Below, in pieces: positions 1 through 11,125 of a DNA stretch of 64,000 bases (position 1 is its first letter; the number at the start of each line of letters is the position of its first letter). The DNA lies in assembly GCF_031755915.1 (NCBI RefSeq), contig NC_083383.1, positions 2,794,001 to 2,858,000 on the forward strand, read 5' to 3'. The notes beneath the pieces were generated by a model, which saw only the letters and a list, made by a program, of their open reading frames with translations, did not search any database and was not told the DNA's origin. The DNA comes from Ziziphus jujuba. Its lineage: Eukaryota > Streptophyta > Magnoliopsida > Rosales > Rhamnaceae. The position numbers and the translations under genes were made by a program.

Positions 1-9
1 AATTGCTGG

Positions 10-650
10 AAGTCTGACGGAAGATTTTTTGTAATTCTCACCCAGCAGATTTCTATGTATGCAACTCTGTATCCGGAATTCATAAAACTGTGACCATATC
101 AGTTAGTTATCATTCCTATTGAGATTTCTTTCCAAAATGAAGAAAAGAAAATTATTTGAGTTTTGGAACTTCTACTAACCTTCCTATTGTTTTTCTTTAT
201 TACGGTTCAGATTCTTGTTTTCCCACCTACTCTTTATTCTATCCAACGTCATATTCATTTTTATGTGTTTCCTTCCTATCCATTTGAAATGATAAAGCTT
301 TTTGTTTTTTTCGGTGATTGCATTAGTGATTTTAAACCCAATAATTTAGTAATGTGAAAGTTTAGAAATACAATACGAAAGCTTGACCATTGCAAGCTGG
401 AAAACAAGAACTCTAGAAAGCGTGGACCTATATAAACGATGATGTATAAATAAATCCACTTTGTCTTTCATTGTATTCGTTTTCAGAGCAATTGAATCTG
501 ACAAGGTGGAGTCAAGTCTGATTGAAAGCTTTTCTAAATTCTCACCCAAGATTTCTCGCAACTTTTTTATCCGGAACTCAAAAAGTTGTGACCATTATCA
601 GTTATGACCATCCCATTTTACTTATCATAGATTTCCATCCAGAAATAAAA
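10..650. repeat. Diverged direct repeat, two copies ~500 bp apart
   Basis: Copy one (about 10-148) and copy two (about 513-650) share an ordered series of short matches: 'agtctga', 'attctcaccca', 'agatttct', 'tatccggaa', 'gtgacca', 'atcagttat', 'agatttc' and 'ccagaaat'/'ccaaaat'. Their order and spacing are preserved with small indels, so this is an old segmental duplication or two copies of one dispersed repeat. I could not recognise the family. Confidence 0.6.
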
Positions 651-985
651 AGTCCTACAAATTTTGTAACTTTCATTAAAATAATTTTAGGATAAACATA
701 GATTGATTAAATTTTTTTAACAAAATATTGATATCCATTATTTGATAATTTTTAAATAGTTTATTTACTATGTATATAAAACAATATCAATTTAATACTA
801 TTAAAAATCAATTTAACACTATTAAAAATCTAATACATAATTTATTATCAAAATTTTAGTAATAAAAATTGATATTTTAGCATTGCTCTTAATTTTATTA
901 TCATTATTTATTTATTTATTTTTATCACATATCAGTTTACCTTCCTCTATTTTTTCCATTTTTCTTTTTAATATTTCTCCATATA

Positions 986-1042
986 GGCCCAATAGGACCA
1001 AATCGAAGGATTGAGAATTCCTATATGTCGGGCCCAGCCCAA
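986..1042. promoter_or_regulatory. Site II-like GGCCCA cluster
   Basis: GGCCCA occurs at 986-991 and again at 1031-1036 inside GGGCCC (1030-1035), followed by AGCCCAA. TGGGCC/GGCCCA (site II, TCP-binding) elements are typical of promoters of plant housekeeping genes. The only local gene, SCP2, ends at 1419 and points this way, so the cluster sits downstream of it. A leftward promoter for a gene outside the window is the simplest reading. Confidence 0.35.
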
Positions 1043-1418
1043 TTATAAGAAAATAATTTTCTTTCGGCTTCCAACGAAATGCTTTATCGCCCTCGATGGA
1101 AAAAGGATCAAAACAAAAGTGAAATGAAAACGATTAAATGCAACGGAGTCGAATAATCTATTAAAATACACAAATACCGTTCATACGCAATTTTGTCTAC
1201 TTGCTAGCAGGATGGAAATGGAATTGATGATCGATAATATGCATGAAGACAATTACATATTTTAAGGAAAGCCAGATAATGGGAACAGGTATGGTAAACC
1301 ATTTTCAACTTTCCCAGTAGAAATTAACGAAGAAGATAATTTTCAGTCCAAGTATATTTTTTAGAGAAACATCTAAAATCCTCTAAAAAGTAACTAAACC
1401 CCCCAAACTACCGTGTGC

Positions 1419-1930
1419 TCACAGCTTCGAAACTGGAGGCTTCGGGAAGATGTCAGGGGTAAATTTTTGTGCAGCACTCAGACTTCCCTTGATCTTCATT
1501 GCACCCCTGCATCCAAACCAAATTTACTCAATAATGGAAAACACAAATTGCATAAACACAAAGGGACAGTAGGATGGAAACACAATGTTTTTTTGGAACT
1601 TGGATTGGTTTGTCTAACCTCATGAAAGCAATCTGGGGATTCATCTTCCCCAAGGCAACCTTGACGAAATCATCATCTTTGAAGGAAAATGTGGCATCAG
1701 CCTTTCCTCCCTCATATGCTCCTGAATCCACAAAACCAAACTCTCAATCCTATTAAACCGAACAAATACAAGTTTTCATTCCACAATTTAAATTACAATC
1801 AGGAAAACTTGGACAAAACTTTTTTGGGAAACTAGTGGAACAACAATGCATAAACAATATTGGCCAAGCAATAAGCATTAGGAAGATCCTTAACATTGAA
1901 AGAGTCATCCAAGGGGAAAATTACTTGAAC

Positions 1931-1966
<36 letters not shown>

Positions 1967-2731
1967 ATTTTTTAACGTGAATGGTTTTGTTTCTCCAGTG
2001 GAATATGCTTTTAGAAAATACAGTACTGTCGCAAGAAAGAGACTAGACACAGTTTAAGGTTCTGTTTGCAAGTCACACAAATCCCAAAAAACCCAAAATG
2101 TTACCTTCGGAAGAGCTAGCTAGCAGATATACCAGTAAAAAAAAAAAAGACAAATGAGTTTCAAGTTCTCAAAGCAAGCCATTGTCAGTAAATTATTTTT
2201 CATCAACAACACCTTCAACTCAAATACATTGTTTCAGCAACTTATCATACTCGTAAAAAGAGATTCCCTTATAAATAAAATTCCATACATTATACAGTGA
2301 AGCATTTCAGAATTCCAATATACATCCAAACTTGCCCTTTTAAATCTGATAGCCGAAAACAAAAACCATACACAAGAAAATCGAGAAAGAAAATAGAAAT
2401 ATATAGGACCCCTAACCTTTGAGGACCTCCCCTTTCTTAAGATCAACAGTATAAGTCACCTCATCGAATCCAAGTTTCTGCGGTTCCCGACCAAATAAAC
2501 AAACCAATAAATAAAAACTAGACATTGGGGTTGGATCGAAACAAAGGACGCAGAGAGGAGTAAAAAATTAAAGAAAAAAAAATTAAATAAGAGTGAAGAG
2601 AGAACCTTGGGCGCGATTTTGATCTGATAGACAAGATTAATCTTCTTGCAGAGGTCTTTACCTTCATCGGTAGCGAGATGCTGCTTCATCAGCTCCAGCA
2701 ATTGGTCCGACTTCAATTGGGCGCTACCCAT
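1419..2731 (-). CDS. SCP2: Sterol carrier protein 2 (SCP2), peroxisomal
   Basis: Four exons join in frame: 2731-2606, 2477-2417, 1721-1619 and 1506-1419, giving 125 residues, the usual size for plant stand-alone SCP2. All introns are GT-AG. The protein opens MGSAQLKSDQLLELMKQHL, carries the core segments DEVTYTVDLKKGEV and GGKADATFSFKDDDFVKVA, and ends FPKPPVSKL. SKL is the canonical type 1 peroxisomal targeting signal. SCP2 domains form a hydrophobic tunnel that binds sterols, fatty acyl chains and acyl-CoA; in plants the protein acts in peroxisomes and affects seed lipid use. I chose the ATG at 2731 because the family begins here; an upstream in-frame extension is unlike SCP2. A 34-base poly(A) run lies in intron 2. 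The gene is divergent from the thioredoxin-like gene to the right. Confidence 0.95.
1932..1965. repeat. Poly(A) run in SCP2 intron 2
   Basis: An uninterrupted run of 34 A on the plus strand, between SCP2 exons 2 and 3. Read along the gene it is poly(T). It may be the tail of a retroposed sequence, but no element body is recognisable beside it. Confidence 0.9.
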
Positions 2732-4138
2732 TTGCTTGGTTGGTGGATTGTGGTCTTTTGCTATGATGCACCGGGATGCGTAGCAAGGAATACCATGCAA
2801 TTCCAAAATGAAAGGATCGGTGGATAGGAGTCTAGTCTATACGGGGCTTTTCTTATTTATTAGGATTCATTAAATGGAGCAAGAGGTAGATACGAGATTG
2901 GAGTAGTTGTTTTCTATTAGATGAGACACGGCGCTGGCGACTTAACTCCTCTGGCACTTCACCTCCTCTGTATGGACAAAAAAGATCAGATACACGCATT
3001 CCAATATAATTTCTTTTTCTCTTCTTCTTTGAATTGGATCAGGCTGACGTAACCCCGAATGGCTTACTCCTACTCCATCGTCTATTGAATTCATTCTACT
3101 CGCTCTACTTTCACGTAGATGTTTGTTGCAACGACACGTCATCTTACGTGTTGCCCTCAAGATCGCGAGTTTGAATCACCTTCGCCTGAAATAAACCATG
3201 GTGTGCGTCTGGGTTGTTCGGGAAGTCATTCGGTTTCTCTATGATATTCATCGGCACTAGGATCCTGATCCCAATCCCAAATGTAATTTATGGGTAGGAG
3301 TTGGATTTATCCATCAACTGGCCCAGCCCACTTGCTTCTTCTTCTTCTTTCTTTCTTTTTTTTTGTTTTTTTTGGTTGAATTATTTCTGTGCTGTATCTA
3401 CGCAGAGGATTGAGGCTGAGCCTTTTTATTTCTTTTTAGATTTTACATCTTTTTCTTTTTCTTTTAGATTTTAGATTTATCTACTAATTGGCCTAGCGCA
3501 CTTGCTTAAGAATATAGATATAGCAAAGAAAATAATGTTCTTTACTTTCTTTCGGCCCCATAAACTTAATTTGCACTATGTTTACTTTCAATTTTAATGA
3601 TTGGTGTATCGAATTGGAACTTTTTTTTTTTTTTTTTTTTGGTTGATAAAATATGGAATTGGAACTTGGATTTAGAGGAAGTAACGGTTTTTATCTCGTA
3701 ATTATCCTTTTGACGCCCATGTCTGCTATCTAACATGAAAATTGTTTGGGTTTTCTTTTTTTTCTTTTTTTTTTAATAAAATAAGTTTTTCCTTTTTTCA
3801 TAAAACAAACATATAGAAGTTTTATGATGCTTGAAAATCGTGAGACATATTTAAAACTATAATTTCATGCTATAAGCATGAGAGATTTACCACTGTATCA
3901 AACTCATTTGAAATATTTTTCTTTGCAGGAAAACATGCAACTTTTGGGCTGATAATTGAATCTGATTTGTGGGCTTCAGTTTTATTTTGTCTGTTCACCC
4001 ATGAGCTGGAATCCAATTGAAGTCATACTGGGCCATTCTGGGCCAACAAACTTCTAAGCAGGGTCCAAATTAATCTTTAATGGGCTGGATAGGAGCATAT
4101 ATATAATATTTTATATACAGTGAAGCGATATGGCAGCA
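2732..4138. other. Divergent intergenic region between SCP2 and thioredoxin-like 4
   Basis: About 1.4 kb separates the two divergent start regions. It holds a T20 run (3621-3640), other T-rich stretches and a short tRNA-like B-box sequence near 3161-3180 (gagtttgaatc). Toward the right gene it has two TGGGCC boxes at 4029-4034 and 4039-4044. No exon could be supported. It probably contains both promoters. Confidence 0.55.
4029..4120 (+). promoter_or_regulatory. Probable promoter of thioredoxin-like 4
   Basis: Two TGGGCC site II boxes ten bases apart (4029-4034, 4039-4044), one more TGGGCT near 4080, and a TATA-like stretch 'atatataatattttatata' at about 4099-4117 lie just upstream of the presumed leader. 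Paired site II boxes are common in promoters of plant organelle-protein genes, which fits a plastid protein. The start site (about 4130-4150) is inferred, not seen. Confidence 0.45.
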
Positions 4139-4210
4139 CATCGTGTCCTGTTGTGATTCGCAGATATTTTGTGAATTCAGATACGGCAAACAACACGCTT
4201 AGAGCCGAAG

Positions 4211-5201
4211 GTAAGCGCCAACTTCCTCTTCGGTTCACGATTTCGTCGATCGCAACTGAGATTACCTTGTTGCTCTCCTTCAATTCCTCTTGTTTTTCTC
4301 CTCTTGCTTTGTGTGTGTTTGTATGTGTGTCACTATGATATGCTATATGAACTAGCTTCTGCTTGTTGCTTGATAAACGTGTCAAGCTGTTTCTATGTGA
4401 TTCAGACTGGGAGTGAAGTGAATGTTTAGTTTTGATGTGGGTCGTCTGCTATGCAAACGTTAGTGTGTTTAGGCGGCATTCAATTATATTTCTGCATGAG
4501 CTCGTTAACTTTTGTGCTTTACGCTACTGAAAATGCAGGGTAAGGGGGTCGTTGATTTGTATCTCTAGATTTTTAATGGATTTCACTACGGTAGGTTAGA
4601 AATCTGATCGGCTAACATTTTGCGCTTATCTAATTAATTAGTTATTATAAAAAGTCAATTTTTTATTTATTTATTACAATTTGATATGCAATGGAAATTA
4701 TGGAATTACCCCTAAACCATTTGCTTGTGACTTGTCTCCTATTGATCTTCAATTGATGTTCTGTCACTATGTTATCATTGGGTGCTGAATTCCCTCCACA
4801 ACTTGAATTTGTATCTTTGGACTATTTGTAAGTAACTTCAATTGTATCCCCTCAAGAACTTCAACCGAAGTTACTTCAAATCCTTAGCAAACATGATAGA
4901 TAATATAAATCGAAGTTACTAGTGCAAGCCTTGGATGCACATACTCCATGATCCATAACTATGCAAGATTAATTTGAAGTTTGGATTCTTTTTACAAATA
5001 TAAATTCATACTCCATGATCCATAATTATGCAAGATTAATTGAAGTTTGGATTCTTTTTACAAATATAATTTTTTTCTAAATAGAAAGAGGCTTTAATGT
5101 TCCTACGTCAATGTTTTGGCATGAGCAGGTAGAAGGTATTAAAATAGGTAGGAAATTGTGTACAAAACACAGTAAAATCTGCATTATACAGACTGTTTCA
5201 G
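4211..5201 (+). other. Putative leader intron of thioredoxin-like 4
   Basis: A good donor (AAG|GTAAGC at 4211) and an acceptor (TTTCAG ending at 5201) bracket about 990 bases just before the start codon at 5220. No coding sequence is visible inside. It contains a two-copy 67-base tandem duplication at 4940-5072. Leader introns are common in plant genes; cDNA would settle the boundaries. Confidence 0.45.
4940..5072. repeat. Tandem duplication, ~67 bp unit, two copies
   Basis: Copies run from about 4940 to 5006 and 5007 to 5072. Both begin with 'catactccatgatccata' and contain 'ttggattctttttacaaata'. They differ by a one-base deletion and one substitution, so the duplication is recent. It lies in the putative leader intron of the thioredoxin-like gene. 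Confidence 0.9.
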
Positions 5202-5219
5202 AAATTTGTGTTAGCTGTC

Positions 5220-6301
5220 ATGCAAAGGCATAATGTTTATAGCAAGGCATCGATCAATTTTGGAACAAACTCGAACAGGCAGCTTTCTATAGTTTCTAGC
5301 TCCCTTCCAGAGAGATTTCGTTTGAGATTATGTCTTATGAAGGGCAGGATTTCTTCCAGCATCAAAACTACCCATTTGGAGTTAATAAAATTTAGCCACA
5401 AAAGATATGTAAGGGTCAAAGTGGCAGATGTGAATTCAGAAGAAGTGTCCGACGAAGATGATGATCTGTGTCCGGTTGAGTGCGTTAGAGAATTCAAGAC
5501 TGATGATGAGTTCTTTAGAATTCTTAATAAGGCCAAAGAGACTGATTCTTTAGTGGTGGTAGATTTTTATCGCACTTCTTGCGGTAGTTGCAAGTACATA
5601 GAACAGGGGTTTGCGAAGTTATGCAGGGGATCTGGAGACCAAGAAGCTGCAGTAATCTTCTTAAAGCATAATGTGAGTGGTCTATAAGAGTTCAACTTGT
5701 CTGGTTTTGAATTAAATGTATAGACATTTAATTTATACCCTCTTCAACTAATGTTCAGTCAGAAGGACATGAAGGCTTGTCCTTTCCCTTTGTTGATTTT
5801 CAAATTTTGCATATTAAACTTTCCTTTATCAACAAGATATCAGATGTTAAGTTTCTAAATACACTGCAGGTGATTGATGAGTACGATGAGCAATCTGAGG
5901 TTGCCGAACGACTTCGAATTAAGGTAACATTTCTGGTATGAGCTATTTTTCGTTCTTATTTGCTAAATTGGATTTCTAGTATTAAGGATAAAGGATGTTA
6001 AGCGTGCATTCATGGAAGTTCTTTCGATAAGTTGAAAGATTTTCATTTACATTTGTGATCAACCTTAGCTGATACATGATTGAAACAAGAGCTTTTAAAT
6101 CTATCTACTTGATTTGTTATGTTCTATATATCTTTGCATGGTTTATTAATTTTAGTATTATACAATGAACTTATGTAGACGGTCCCCCTTTTCCATTTCT
6201 ATAAAAACGGGGTCCTATTGGAAGCCTTCCCAACCAGAGACAAAGAAAGGATTACTGAAGCCATTCGTAAATACACATCTCCTGCGTCTCAAGGTGTGTA
6301 A
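5220..6301 (+). CDS. Thioredoxin-like 4, chloroplastic
   Basis: Three exons, 5220-5672, 5870-5923 and 6179-6301, join in frame to 209 residues. The first 70 or so residues are basic and Ser-rich, as expected of a plastid transit peptide. The thioredoxin fold follows: the segment LVVVDFYRTSCGSCKYIEQG has the redox pair Cys121 and Cys124 in a CGSC motif instead of WCGPC. Then come VIFLKHN, IDEYDEQSEVAERLRIK, and TVPLFHFYKNGVL with the conserved cis-Pro loop and the last strand. This matches the plant thioredoxin-like 4 family (Arabidopsis At1g07700 type) in order and length. These proteins are presumed thiol-disulfide oxidoreductases of the plastid stroma; partners are poorly known. The start is the first ATG after a likely leader intron. 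It is divergent from SCP2 and convergent with CYP707A. Confidence 0.92.
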
Positions 6302-6855
6302 AGTGATGAGGTTCAGTTTTCAAGATTTCGATTCTGTAAAATAATTATAAGGCCCTGACAGAGTGGGCGATGTAATCTGAGTGCTTTAGATTGTGTCACT
6401 TTGGTTAATATAATACATAGGTTGTACATTATCCGACAAAAATTTGCGCGCATATTGAAACTTCCAAACTCTCTCTTCTTTTTGTGTTCATTTGCTGTGC
6501 AGCTGAGCTTCATGCTGTCTAGTCTTGCATGTAATATATGTTAAATGTCTAGGACATTTATTAATTTGATCAAATAGCTCGCTGTAAATACTGGACTACC
6601 TGGTCATAACTAAGTTCTGTCCAAATCAAGAATAGCTTTAATGTTCATGATTATGGTAAAAAATTAAGATGGAATGTAAAAACCTGGGATATCAAATCAT
6701 TTCCTACTTATGTTTCCTGGAAAGTTTAGGCCTAACACTGGCAAAGTGTGACAGCCTACATGATTTTGGATAATTACACTTTAGCTCCCTTTTATTTCAC
6801 CCTTGGATTTACTTGCTGATTGTAGAAGAGGTTGACGCATCTTGTGACGCAGGTG

Positions 6856-6937
6856 ATTTCTTGAAAAGACCATTCGGATCAAATTTGTTAAAGCTAATTT
6901 CTTGAAAGGACCATTTGGATCAAATTTGTTACAGCTA
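6856..6937. repeat. Tandem duplication, 41 bp unit, two copies
   Basis: Copies at 6856-6896 and 6897-6937 share 'atttcttgaaa(a/g)gaccatt' and 'ggatcaaatttgtta' with three substitutions. It lies downstream of the thioredoxin-like gene and has no coding role. Confidence 0.88.
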
Positions 6938-7362
6938 AGAATGATTAGAAGCAATTATTTCTGTATGAACTGTAAAGCTGCCAAGAAAAGACAAAAACAT
7001 TTCCATATGTCAAATTTCTTTTTTAGAGATGAAAATCAAATTTTGTCCACCAAGCGCCGAAAGCCGAATTAATTATACAACATCATCCAAGTCAGAATCA
7101 GATAGATCAACGGGTTGGATTGGGTGACTGCATGGTAAGGGATCCATAGGATACAAAATAGCAAGCTCTTATAGCAACATCCTGGTGGGGTCCATGAGTG
7201 GAAAACAAAAACGAGTATTATATTAAAATGATACCGTATCTCTTAGATGGTGCCTACTTGCCTGATATTATTAAAGAAAAATATAAATTAAATGAAAATT
7301 GATTTTTCAATCGGTTTAAGCTTTTGGTATTTGATTTTTTACTTGACTAATCACGGCAGCTA

Positions 7363-7422
7363 CACGTGGCTCTCTCATAGCCTCTAAAAAACTCTAGTAA
7401 AGACACGTGATCAGAGCCACGT
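7363..7422. promoter_or_regulatory. ABRE/G-box cluster in a convergent intergenic region
   Basis: Three ACGT-core boxes occur in 60 bases: CACGTGGC at 7363-7370 (a perfect ABRE), CACGTG at 7404-7409, and GCCACGT at 7416-7422 (ACGTGGC on the other strand). The outer two form an inverted pair. Such clusters bind ABF/AREB and other bZIP factors. The setting is unusual, since both neighbouring genes end toward it. It could be a distal element, a 3' element of CYP707A, or the promoter of an antisense or non-coding transcript. Confidence 0.45.
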
Positions 7423-7964
7423 ATTTGATTCTATAGGAAAACAAATAAGGAATTCTTCTAGATGTACAATTTCGAACGCTTAATTAGAAGAGACAGTTGG
7501 ACGAAAATGGACAAAATGCCATTTTCATATGCCAATTTTATTTGATTCTGAATCCTGTCGTGAAAGTTAAATATTATATATAAGTTTGGATATACGTGGT
7601 TTTGAAATATTTTCAACGTCTTTAGAGTGCACTTGAAATTAATTGTACAACTGAAACAGACGAAGGTTAAGCCAAAAAAGGAAAAAGCTGATCAATGTCA
7701 AACTTCTTCTACTTGGAAGAAAGATTACAATAGCAAAATGAGAAAATTACTAAAAAAGCAGCCAAATAATTACCGCCATCCCCAATTTAATACTATTAGA
7801 ATGGGATGGCATAGACATTGTAGAAGAATGGGAAAGAAAGTTGCTTAGCCAAAGGTAACTAAGAATGGGAAAACCAAAAAAAAGAGAGAGAGAGAGAGAG
7901 AGAAAAGGGTCAACGTTTGGAGGGGATAGCATTTCCCAAAACAGTAATGCCAATGCTTTTCCTA

Positions 7965-10220
7965 CTAGCTTGAAGATTCTCTCCAAAATCTCGCTGGGAG
8001 TCCTTCCTGAGGCACTGGAAATGGGCCATATTGAATCCCACTTTCGGATCCCACTACTTCCCACCTGAAACAATAACACCAACGGAGTTCCGGTTGTTGT
8101 TAGCAATTAATTTACGTCACAAAAATTTTCATTTTCTTATTGAAGCTTTCTCTTTCTAAAATTTAATACGACAAAAATCATATTAATTTGATCTAATCAA
8201 GTTGATGTATTAAAAAAAAAAAAATCTTATTTTTGATAACGAAGTTGATGTAACTCTTTTTACGTCCGATTACCCCGGCCATGATTGATAAATTAAATAA
8301 TTAATACGACAGCCACGCAATGATGTGACATATGAAGCTCATGCATAATAAAGTTTACAATGTATTGATGAGGTGTTGTAGTAATTAATATTTAATAAGA
8401 TGGCAAGTTGTTTTAATTACAAGATTTTGTGTACATCATCATCATTATGAAAGATGCTGCATAAAAATACTGAACTTTTACCAAAAATACAGTACCTGAA
8501 CTTGGTGACTAAATGGTGCACCATAGTCAGTATTTCCAGTTTGGCAAGTTCATTTCCAGGGCAGGCATGTACTCCACTGCCAAATGGCATAAACGTATTG
8601 GGTTTTGGTGGCACCTGAATAAACCATCATTTTGAGAAAATCTCGATCATATTCCTTTTCTTCAGAATCTTAACAAAGACCTTTTAGCTTTTTTTGAATT
8701 AAAAACTGGCAAGATAAACTGGAGAAAATAAATTGTTTAGAAACAGTTGCGTATTTAGCCACGACAGAATTTAAGATAGGTCATACATATATATTTACCT
8801 CGAATCTTGATGGGTCGAATTTCTGAGGATCGGTGAAAAATTCTGGATTGTGATGAATGTTCCGGAATAAAGGCATTACCTTCCAGCCTTTAGGAATCAG
8901 GTACCCTGTTACCAAAGTTTCAACATCAGTCAGTTTTTTTTTTTTTTTTTTTTAAAAAAAACCCATTTAAATTTTTATGGAAAAAAATAAAATTAAAAAA
9001 GAAAATAAAAAAACCAAGTACATCTTGATATTGGTAATCCAATATTTTTAACTTACCCTTGTATTCCACATCATCAACTGCCTCTCTAAAAGTGAAAGAT
9101 ATAATGCTCGCCATCCTCAAGCTTTCTAAAACAACCTGATTTAGTAAACAGTTTCATCTGGTTAATTTGACTCTGTTTTGTCAAATATGTATGAAAACAA
9201 TACATATATAGCTTATTCATATAAATCACACCTTGTAAGATACTGGCATTTTTCTGGTCTGTGTCCAACTCAAAGGCAAGTTGTTTAAATCGTTAAATTT
9301 ACCAATCTCCTTCTGCTCAGCCTGCAAATTTAACAGTATATATTGTCATTAAACTATAATATTCGGCTAACTACAAAATTTAAACAAAAAGACAAAAAAT
9401 AAAAATAAAAAAAAATGGAGGGGTATTTGGTTCTAGAACGCGCGGATGATATACGGCCGACTATTCCAACCAGTAATTAGATTTGATCATGAGGTATATA
9501 TGAATATGAATGTACCTTCACAGCCTCTAGAAGTTTCGGGTGGTCGTGAAGGTACTTGACAATCCAGGTCATGACACTGGCAGTAGTGTCTTGCGCAGCA
9601 AAAAGCACTCCGATAATGTTATCCGCCAATTGTTCATCAGTTAGGACTTGGCCTTTCTCGTCCTTGGAATTCAATAAGCAACCTAACAGATCCTTTTCAA
9701 GCAACCTCTTTTCCTTCCTCTCTGAAATTATCTCACTCAGAATCTTACTCAGCCTCTTTCTTGCCTATGCAGGTTTTAGTAATAATTAAAAGTTTTAGTG
9801 CAACAGAACAAACCGGCTTGGAATTTAGTTAATAATATATGTATACGATAATTATGTACCAAAATTAATTACCAAAAGTGCCTTTTTGTATGGAGTTCCC
9901 GGGATGTTTGTAGGGAAAGAATTGTAGCCTCTATCCACTATGCTATAGTTCTTCTTGAGCTCTTCTCTGTAACGCTCTTCCAAATGGCCGAAAATTGCTA
10001 GTATGCCCACTTCGAAAGAATACTGCGATGCCTCGATTATAAATGGACAAAGTCAGTCAGAAACAAGGACAAAGACCAATATACAAAGTCAGTCAGCTAG
10101 CCCATTTGTTTATATCGATCGGGGAATATAAAATTATGTGATGAACTTTTACTTTAAGAACAAAACAATAAAAAAGGCCAGGTCAGAGTCAGAGGAGTAT
10201 TTTAGAGCGCAAAGCATCAA

Positions 10221-10252
<32 letters not shown>

Positions 10253-11015
10253 AAACTAAAATCGGGGCAATCATTTGTGTTAGAAGATGAGGACTAATTG
10301 ATGAAGCGCCTAATAGTTATATAAACGTACCCTTTTCATTTCATGAAAGGTGCTAATGATTTGGCCGCTGACCCAGGAGTCAGAAGCAGAGACGGCTATG
10401 GCTTGGATATCGGAAACGAGATTTCGAATGGCAACGAGGGAGAGAGAACCCTGAACAAGCTTCCTTAATCGGATATGATAATCACCCTGGTGGAAAAACA
10501 GTGCGGATGGTCCAATTAAACGTTCTTTGCTTTTTGGGTACGTGGGTTTGAATAAGTGAGCTTGGGTAACCAGCACGAACTTTGCTGCTTCTGGGCTAGC
10601 CAGCATAATACACTTGCAACCAAGAATATGGGTCTTGAAAATTTCTCCATACCTATAAACCAAATGATAATAAGAAAAAACAACTCCACCGTATTCAAAT
10701 TCATGCACTAGCTAGTAGCTACCGAATAAGTAAATAAAAATAAATAATAATAAAAATAGAAAAACAGAAACACGTTTTGGATAATTAATTAAAATTAGAA
10801 AGAGGAGAGAGGTAGAGAGACCTTTTCTGCTTTGCAGCAAAAAAGGAGTTAGGGTCTTGAGAATAAAGCTTAAGAGTCTCGCCTATGTAAGGCCAACCCA
10901 TGGAACCAGGAGGGAGCTTAAGTCGCTTATGGGGTTCTCTGTTGTTTCTTTTAATAAAAATATATGAAAGCAGAGCAAGGAGAAAGATGAAAACATAAAA
11001 AACAGTTGAAACCAT
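7965..11015 (-). CDS. CYP707A: Abscisic acid 8'-hydroxylase, CYP707A family (CYP707A4-like)
   Basis: Nine exons join in frame to 469 residues: 11015-10822, 10652-10331, 10022-9873, 9764-9516, 9321-9232, 9135-9057, 8905-8799, 8614-8496 and 8064-7965. The protein starts with a membrane anchor (about residues 4-21) and the proline-rich hinge LPPGSMGWPYIGETLKLYS. It has the I-helix FAAQDTTAS (near 277-285), the ExxR pair in ESLR (339-342), DPSRF, and the haem loop PFGSGVHACPG with ligand Cys415. It ends GIQYGPFPVP...RESSS. CYP707A enzymes hydroxylate ABA at C-8', the main step of ABA breakdown, at the endoplasmic reticulum with P450 reductase. FAAQDTTAS rather than FAARDTTAS, plus ESLRMASIISF and the GHLEE segment, place it nearest the CYP707A4 type. 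A TATA-like box lies about 110 bases upstream. No inactivating change was seen. Confidence 0.95.
10221..10247. repeat. (AT)n microsatellite in CYP707A intron 2
   Basis: An uninterrupted run of about thirteen AT units between exons 2 and 3 of the CYP707A gene. Confidence 0.9.
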
Positions 11016-11125
11016 TTTTTGTCAGAGTCTTCCTCGTGGATCGTGGTAGTGTTAAGTAGTTAGTATATAGATATACTTTGTGAGATGCCGAATTCGACTC
11101 ATGAAAGCCATAGGGGGAGCACGCG

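Larger units (their letters stand above)
1..1418. other. AT-rich left flank, no gene recognised
   Basis: No exon could be supported here; reading frames are short and low-complexity. The stretch holds a diverged repeat pair (about 10-148 and 513-650), an AT-rich block at 690-890 with two near-identical short direct repeats, a GGCCCA/GGGCCC cluster at 986-1042, and the probable SCP2 3' untranslated region close to 1419. A gene to the left of the window could use the GGCCCA cluster as a promoter, but nothing inside the window proves it. Confidence 0.6.
6302..7964. other. Convergent intergenic region, thioredoxin-like 4 / CYP707A
   Basis: This gap holds the 3' ends of both flanking genes. Inside are a 41-base two-copy tandem repeat (6856-6937), a compact group of three ACGT boxes (7363-7422), a (GA)n run near 7883-7902, and short reading frames that look like no family. 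No gene was supported. Confidence 0.55.

Noticed and set aside
7627..7848. Basic 73-codon plus-strand frame
   Set aside because: Low-complexity Lys/Arg-rich translation of AT-rich DNA in a convergent intergenic region, with no family resemblance and no splice support.
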